Positions 59,998 through 64,000 of a stretch of 64,000 bases of DNA are shown here, piece after piece. The position numbers and the translations under genes are program-made. Origin of the DNA: Lysobacter spongiicola DSM 21749 (GTDB lineage: Bacteria > Pseudomonadota > Gammaproteobacteria > Xanthomonadales > Xanthomonadaceae); NCBI RefSeq assembly GCF_900167055.1, contig NZ_FUXP01000003.1, positions 175,840 to 239,839 on the forward strand, given 5' to 3'. The notes under the pieces are model-generated. The model was not told the DNA's origin, searched no databases, and worked only from the letters and a program-made list of their open reading frames with translations. Position 1 is the stretch's first letter. Every line of letters begins with the position of its first letter.

Positions 59998-62900
59998 TAC
60001 CCGGCTGGATATTGCTGCTGGTCTCGGTGGGCTACGTCGGCATGCTTTTCGCCGTCGCCTACTTCGGTGACCAGCACGAGGCGACGCCCAAGCACCGCTG
60101 GCTGCGCCCGGCGGTCTATTCGCTGGCGCTGGCGGTGTATTGCTCGTCGTGGACCTTCTACGGCGCAGTGGGCACGGCCGCCCGCACCGGGCTCGGATTC
60201 CTGCCGATCTACCTCGGGCCGCTGCTGCTGCTGGCGTTCGGCTGGCGCATCCTCGAGCGGCTGGTGCTGATTTCCGACGAGCACCGGATCACCTCGATCG
60301 CCGACTTCCTGTCCTCGCGCTACGGCCGGGCGCCGGGGCTGGCGGCGCTGGTCGCGGCGTTGGCGCTGGTGGCGGCGACGCCGTATGTCGCACTGCAGTT
60401 CAAGGCCGTGGCCGACAGTATCCAGGTACTGGCCGGGGCGCCGGGCAGCGCGGGCGTGCTCTCCGATCCGGCCTTCTATACGGCACTGCTGCTCGCGGTG
60501 TTCGCCATCCTGTTCGGCACCCGCCGCATCGACGCCACCGAGCACCACCACGGCATGGTGCTGGCGGTGGCACTGGAGTCGCTGGTGAAGCTGGTCGCGT
60601 TCGTGGCGATCGGGCTGTTCGCGCTGACCCACCTGCCCGGCGTGGGCGGGATCGGCGACCGCATGGTGCAGGCGGCCGACGCGGTGCTGCAGCCGGGGTT
60701 GCCGGTGGGCTTCGTGGCGCAGACGCTGCTCGCGTTCACCGCGTTGATGTGCCTGCCGCGCCAGTTCCATGTTGCCGTGGTGGAGTGCCAGAACCCGGGC
60801 GACCTCCGCATGGCGCGATGGTTCTTCGGCGGCTACCTGGTGCTGATCAGCCTGATGGTGGTGCCGATCACCCTGGCCGGGCAGGCGGTGCTGGGCGGCA
60901 GCGGGATATCCCCGGACACCTACGTGCTCGCATTGCCGCTGGCGCTGGACCAGGGCGCACTCGCCCTGATCGTCTATATCGGCGGATTCTCGGCCGCGAC
61001 GGGCATGGTCATCGTCACCAGCGTGGCGCTCGCCACGATGGTCAGCAATGACCTGATCGTCCCGGCGCTGCTGCGCACCGGCACACTGCGACAGACCAGC
61101 CCGGGCATCGAGCGGCAGGTGCTCTGGGTCCGTCGCGGGACGATCGTCGGCCTGGCCCTGATGGCCTACGCCTATCATCGCGGGTCCGCCGGGGGCAGCC
61201 TGGCCGAACACGGGCTGCTGGCGTTCGCGGCGGTGGCCCAGTTCGCGCCGGCGCTCATCGGCGGACTGTACTGGCGCGGCGCCAGTCGACCGGGCGCGTT
61301 CGCCGGCCTTGCGGCGGGTGGACTGCTCTGGGCCTACACCTTGTTGCTGCCGGCGCTGGCGCTGGCCGGCTGGTTCGACAGCGACTGGATCCGCCAGGGG
61401 CCGCTCGGCATCTCCTGGCTGCGGCCGCAGCAGTTGTTCGGGCTGGTCGGCTGGGATCCACTGACCCACGGCGTGTTCTGGTCGCTGCTGGCCAACGTCG
61501 GCCTGCTCGCACTGGTGTCCGGGCGGCATCGGCCGCGCCTGCAGGACCAACTGCTGGCCGCGTCCTTCCTGGATCCCTACGTGCAACGCCCGCCGCTGGG
61601 TCCGGGCGGCTGGGCCGGCAGCGTGCGTGGCGGCGAGCTGCTGGCGCTGGCCGAGCGCATCGTTGGCGAACGCAATGCGCAGCGCGCATTCGAGGAGTAC
61701 GCGCGGCTGCAGGGCCAGCCGTGGAACCCGGATCGGCCGGCCGACCGCGCCCTGGCGCAGTTCACCGAGCGCCTGCTGGCGTCCGCCATCGGCGCGGCCT
61801 CCGCGCGCCTGACCCTGACCACCGCCCTGCGCGGTTCCGGCATGGAGCTGGGCGAAGTGGTCGCGTTGCTGGACGAGGCCAACCAGGAACTGCGGTTCAA
61901 TCGCCAGGTGCTGTCCACCACGCTGGAGAACATCAGCCAGGGCGTCAGCGTGGTCGATCCGGAGATGCGCCTGGTGTTCTGGAACCGGCGCTACCAGGAG
62001 CTGTTCGAGTATCCGGACGGCATGCTCTACGTGGGGCGCCAGGTGGCCGACCTGATCCGCTGGAATGCCGAGCGTGGCGAATTGGGACCGGGTGACATCG
62101 AGGAGCAGGTCCAGCGGCGCCTGCAGCACCTGCGGGTGGGCGAGCCGCATGTGTTCGAGCGGGTGCGGGCGAACGGCCAGGTGATCGAGATGCGGGGGCA
62201 GCCACTGGAAGGCAGGGGCTACGCCACCAGCTACAGCGATGTCACCGCCTACAAGCGCTCCGAACATGCGCTGCGGGAGATCAACGAGACGCTCGAGCAG
62301 CGCGTCGAGCAACGCACGCGCGAAGCGGAGGCGGCGCAGCAATCAAAGGCCCGGTTCCTGGCGGCGGTCAGCCACGACGTCCTGCAGCCGCTCAACGCCG
62401 CGCGCCTGTTCACCTCGGCCCTGCGGCAGCAGGGCGACGGACGTGAGCAAGCGCGCCTCGCCGAGCGGGTCGACGCGTCGCTTCGCGCGGCTGAAGACCT
62501 GCTGGACGGGCTGCTCGACATCTCCCGCCTCGATGCCGGCGTGCTGCAGCCCGAGCCGGCCGATTTCGACGTCACCACGCTGCTGCGCGAGTTGGCTGCG
62601 CAGCACACGCCCACGGCGGCGAGCCGCGGTCTCGAGTTGCGCCTGAGGGTTCCGCCGGCACCGCTATGGGTGCACAGCGACCGCCGCCTGCTGCGCCGGG
62701 CGCTGCAGAACTTCCTGGCCAACGCACTGCGCTACACGCGCCAGGGTGGCGTGTTGATGACCTCTCGCATGCGCGACGGCGCCGTCGAGCTGCAGGTCTG
62801 GGACACCGGGCCGGGCATTTCGCCGCACCACCTGGAGCAGATCTTCGAGGAATTCCGCCGCTTCGAGCACCCGGGCCGTGGCGAACGGGGGCTGGGGCTG

Positions 62901-63443
62901 GGGCTGTCGATCTGCCAGCGCATCTCGCGCACCCTGGATCACCCGCTGCGGGTGCGCTCGCGCGTCGGCACCGGCAGCGTGTTCTCCATCCAGGTGCCCT
63001 GCGGCCAACGGCCGGCCGCGGCACCTGCCGCCATCACTCCGTTGCCGCTGGTGGGTGAGTCGCTGGCCGGGCTGCGGGTGATCTGCATCGACAACGATCG
63101 CGAAATCCTCGACGGCATGCAGTCCCTGCTGTCGCGCTGGGGTGTCCGACCGCTGCTGGCGGCCACCGCCGACGAGGCGTTGGCACTGGTCGCGGCGCTG
63201 CCACCGCACGAACAGCCGGACGTGGCGCTGGTCGACTTCCACCTGCATGACCGGCTCGACGGGCTGGGCGTGATCCGGGCACTGCGGGTGGGCCGCCCGC
63301 GCCCGCTGCCGGCGGCGCTGCTGACCGGCGATGGCAGCAGCAAGGTCAAGCTCGCCGCGCGCGAGCACGGTTGCCTGGTGCTGACCAAGCCGATCAAGCC
63401 TGCGTCCCTCCGGGCCTTCCTCGCCGCCCAGCAGCGCGCCTGA
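59994..63443 (+). CDS. Hybrid histidine kinase with sodium:solute symporter domain and receiver
   Basis: A 1149-residue CbrA/NahK-like sensor. Residues 1-510 are an SSS-family transporter domain of about 13 helices (WILLLVSVGYVGMLFAVAYF, then SSWTFYGAVGTAARTGLGF). A PAS domain lies near 640-750 (NISQGVSVVDPEMRLVFWNR). The HisKA box is FLAAVSHDVLQPLNAARLF (His phosphosite) and the ATPase domain has NFLANALRYTRQGG and GLGLGLSICQRI. The C-terminal receiver ends the protein (VICIDNDREI, acceptor Asp in VALVDFHLHD). It may sense a transported solute. The start is GTG at 59994, overlapping the regulator stop by GTGA. Confidence 0.9.
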   Translation: MIPGWILLLVSVGYVGMLFAVAYFGDQHEATPKHRWLRPAVYSLALAVYCSSWTFYGAVGTAARTGLGFLPIYLGPLLLLAFGWRILERLVLISDEHRITSIADFLSSRYGRAPGLAALVAALALVAATPYVALQFKAVADSIQVLAGAPGSAGVLSDPAFYTALLLAVFAILFGTRRIDATEHHHGMVLAVALESLVKLVAFVAIGLFALTHLPGVGGIGDRMVQAADAVLQPGLPVGFVAQTLLAFTALMCLPRQFHVAVVECQNPGDLRMARWFFGGYLVLISLMVVPITLAGQAVLGGSGISPDTYVLALPLALDQGALALIVYIGGFSAATGMVIVTSVALATMVSNDLIVPALLRTGTLRQTSPGIERQVLWVRRGTIVGLALMAYAYHRGSAGGSLAEHGLLAFAAVAQFAPALIGGLYWRGASRPGAFAGLAAGGLLWAYTLLLPALALAGWFDSDWIRQGPLGISWLRPQQLFGLVGWDPLTHGVFWSLLANVGLLALVSGRHRPRLQDQLLAASFLDPYVQRPPLGPGGWAGSVRGGELLALAERIVGERNAQRAFEEYARLQGQPWNPDRPADRALAQFTERLLASAIGAASARLTLTTALRGSGMELGEVVALLDEANQELRFNRQVLSTTLENISQGVSVVDPEMRLVFWNRRYQELFEYPDGMLYVGRQVADLIRWNAERGELGPGDIEEQVQRRLQHLRVGEPHVFERVRANGQVIEMRGQPLEGRGYATSYSDVTAYKRSEHALREINETLEQRVEQRTREAEAAQQSKARFLAAVSHDVLQPLNAARLFTSALRQQGDGREQARLAERVDASLRAAEDLLDGLLDISRLDAGVLQPEPADFDVTTLLRELAAQHTPTAASRGLELRLRVPPAPLWVHSDRRLLRRALQNFLANALRYTRQGGVLMTSRMRDGAVELQVWDTGPGISPHHLEQIFEEFRRFEHPGRGERGLGLGLSICQRISRTLDHPLRVRSRVGTGSVFSIQVPCGQRPAAAPAAITPLPLVGESLAGLRVICIDNDREILDGMQSLLSRWGVRPLLAATADEALALVAALPPHEQPDVALVDFHLHDRLDGLGVIRALRVGRPRPLPAALLTGDGSSKVKLAAREHGCLVLTKPIKPASLRAFLAAQQRA

Positions 63444-63696
63444 CTACGGGCCGCGCTGGCCCAGCGACTGCACCCGCGGATCGTCGATCTCGATCACGGC
63501 GTACTCCTCCCGCGCGCCGCGGGCGATCCGGCAGCGCACGTCGATGTCGTCGCCGTCGACCCGCAACCGGCCATCCACGAAGAGCGCGTTGCCCTTGTCG
63601 TGGTACCGAGCACGCCACTGGTAGGGCGTCATGCCCAGCGCCACGTAGCGGGCCTCGGCTTCGGACCTGCACCAGGGCACCAGCGCGCTGGCTAGG
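63444..63696 (-). pseudogene. Small hypothetical gene interrupted by an IS481-type element
   Basis: About 84 codons at the 3' end of an unrecognised gene (ALVPWCRSEAEARYVALGMT, then YHDKGNALFVDGRLRVDGDD). The reading frame continues upstream only through IS sequence, so the original 5' end is cut off or lies beyond the element. The element begins at about 63697, next to GCTAG. Transcription would need IS-borne signals. Confidence 0.6.
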
Positions 63697-64000
63697 TGTG
63701 ATCTCTCAGTAGGTTGTTCATCCGGGGTGATCCCGGAAGACTGGAGGTGCGAATCAGCCACCCCTCCAGGAGCCCCGGATGAACCTGCATAAACATGCCG
63801 TCTTACGCCTCGCGGTCGAGCCTTGCTTGTGGAGCGAGTGATCAACCATGGCCTGCGGGTCGAGGAGGCAGCGCATGCCGCGGGCGTGAGCGTCAGAACC
63901 GCTTACAAGTGGCTGCGCCGCTTTCGCGAAGAAGGCTGGGCAGGCCTGGATGACCGGTCATCGCGCCCGCACCGCTGTCCGCATGCCACCCCACCATCGG
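63697..64000 (+). mobile_element. IS481-type insertion sequence, left end (continues past window)
   Basis: It starts TGTGATCTCTCAGTAGGTTG, a terminal-repeat-like end, followed by a transposase beginning at ATG 63779 (MNLHKHAVLRLA). The reading frame has a one-base loss near 63815: the first frame stops, and the correct continuation (GRALLVERVINHGLRVEEAA, then VRTAYKWLRRFREEGWAGLD) is in the next frame. The helix-turn-helix and family features fit IS481. The right end is outside the window. Confidence 0.8.
63779..64000 (+). pseudogene. IS481-family transposase, frameshifted and partial
   Basis: The N-terminal DNA-binding part of an IS481-type transposase. The start MNLHKHAVLRLA is followed by a frameshift (a missing G in CTCGCGGTCGAGC would restore Gly-Arg-Ala-Leu-Leu). 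After it, an HTH (EEAAHAAGVSVRTAYKWLRR) and GLDDRSSRPHRCPHATPPS run to the window end. Either a real inactivating mutation or a sequencing slip. Confidence 0.7.

Overview
The window is a 64 kb piece of a GC-rich gammaproteobacterial chromosome, most likely Lysobacteraceae/Xanthomonadaceae (a Lysobacter- or Luteimonas-like organism). The grounds are the dprA-smg-topA-tsaC and rhlB-trxA-rho gene orders, a Lysobacter-type secreted S8 protease with a P domain, and dispersed inverted repeats built on GTAGGAGCGGCTTCAGCCGCGA. No taxonomic marker was searched, so the assignment is an inference.

Layout. 1-23766 is host core: dprA (5' end outside the window), smg, an RDD/pilin fusion, topA, tsaC, two DUF4124 proteins, an NYN-LOTUS protein, rpoH with a CIRCE-like operator directly upstream, ung, a double-receiver response regulator, ftsEX, rhlB, trxA, rho, a Kef-type antiporter, a giant membrane ankyrin protein overlapping ycgL, and an orphan tssA-like gene. 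23767-45559 is a 21.8 kb integrated island. It is bounded by identical 24-bp repeats that overlap the first codons of xthA. A P4-type integrase lies next to the left end, and GGGGGTA arm-like repeats lie inside both ends.

The left half of the island carries small unknown and secreted proteins, a second tyrosine recombinase, an AlpA regulator and a membrane protein with a PD-(D/E)XK-like core. The right half is one long minus-strand cluster starting at a near-consensus sigma70 promoter (TTGACA-N16-TATGAT). In order it encodes a HTH-like protein, a uracil-DNA-glycosylase-like protein, a small HicA-like protein, a SNF2 helicase, a short structured RNA plus an Abi_2 HEPN protein, a very large DNA methyltransferase and a type-III-Res-like helicase-nuclease. 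This reads as a composite anti-phage module with an RNA-controlled HEPN toxin embedded in a modification/helicase operon. It is the best candidate for an incompletely described system here.

45540-63443 returns to host genes: xthA (5' end rebuilt by the right attachment site), glsB-like, an AMP-ligase and a divergent phosphopantetheinyl transferase, rsmG-parA-parB, a DUF885 peptidase, rpmB-rpmG, the S8 protease, and a large winged-helix/TPR regulator coupled to an SSS-domain hybrid histidine kinase. The last 300 bases are the start of an IS481-type element that has cut a small gene. No tRNA, rRNA or CRISPR array was recognised.
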